A stretch of 64,000 bases of DNA, from contig CP154954.1 of assembly GCA_039621445.1 (NCBI GenBank), forward strand, positions 60,074,168 through 60,138,167, in the 5' to 3' direction. Origin of the DNA: Euglena gracilis (Eukaryota; Euglenida; Euglenophyceae; Euglenales). Below are positions 63,831 through 64,000 of this stretch, piece after piece; position 1 is the stretch's first letter, and every line of letters starts with the position of its first letter. Below the pieces are notes generated by a model. That model made no database searches. It was not told where the DNA came from and was given only the letters and a program-made list of their open reading frames with translations. A program made the translations under genes and the position numbers.

Positions 63831-64000
63831 ACTGGTACAAGGTCAAAATCCAAATTTAGGCAGCCCAGGTAGAGTAGCCCAGGTAGAGAAGCCCAGGGAG
63901 AGAAAACAGAGGGGGATTCGGGGAAACCCAACGAAAATCTCATCAGGAACAAAACCACCCAAGTTTGCAAGTATTGCTCTTTTTTCTTGGGTTCAAAGTC

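Overview
This is eukaryotic nuclear DNA. The coding pieces are short, scattered and bounded by GT/AG splice sites, and there is no operon-like packing. The sequence points to a photosynthetic eukaryote: a plus-strand exon near 62.0-62.2 kb carries the KPVTW / GVVCGTAASGNFHW signature of chlorophyll synthase (ChlG). I cannot name the lineage; an alga with a large, repeat-rich genome fits best. Poly-C and poly-G runs of 8-60 bases occur throughout and mark many of the small mobile elements.

Layout. 0-12.5 kb: a minus-strand, multi-exon gene for a Ulp1/SENP-type SUMO protease. The hallmarks of a C48 peptidase appear in the correct order on separate exons: EFLNDNIIDFYL at 6.9 kb, the His exon at 5.47 kb, the LDSM Asp exon at 3.28 kb and the Q..DCG Cys exon at 1.78 kb. 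Its introns hold hAT-like MITEs, a (TG)n microsatellite and other repeats. Further coding-like minus-strand exons lie at 3.8-4.0, 7.2-8.0, 10.8-11.0 and 12.36-12.5 kb. 13-24 kb: mostly repeats, with foldback elements, a hAT transposase C-terminal fragment (17.4-17.8 kb) and an unidentified ORF (19.4-19.8 kb).

24.4-54.6 kb: a 30-kb interval whose outer parts are inverted copies of one another (about 730 bp of unique arm plus a ~163-bp satellite). Inside, following ~5 kb of satellite, is the only long uninterrupted gene: a PIF1-type helicase with two zinc-knuckle-like repeats and a C-terminal OTU cysteine protease domain, as found in Helitron-type proteins, but with no Rep domain visible. Immediately after its stop codon is a ~2.6-kb array of regularly spaced palindromes, GTGCAS-NNN-STGCAC, interrupted by an inserted 451-bp transposon with a target duplication. 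Farther right come minisatellites, palindromic elements, two copies of an element carrying a tyrosine-recombinase-like exon (one with a zinc-finger segment in its place), a 19-bp minisatellite and a ~90% GC block.

54.6-64 kb: more poly-C elements, a direct duplicate of the 47.5-48.6 kb region, an inverted copy of the 8.8-10.2 kb repeat, then the chlorophyll synthase exon with candidate exons on both strands around it.

How it fits together: only two host genes are recognisable (SUMO protease and chlorophyll synthase), both spread over kilobases of transposon-filled intron. The remainder is layers of nested mobile DNA. No rRNA gene, complete tRNA gene or CRISPR array was seen. Exon limits are approximate unless a splice site is named.
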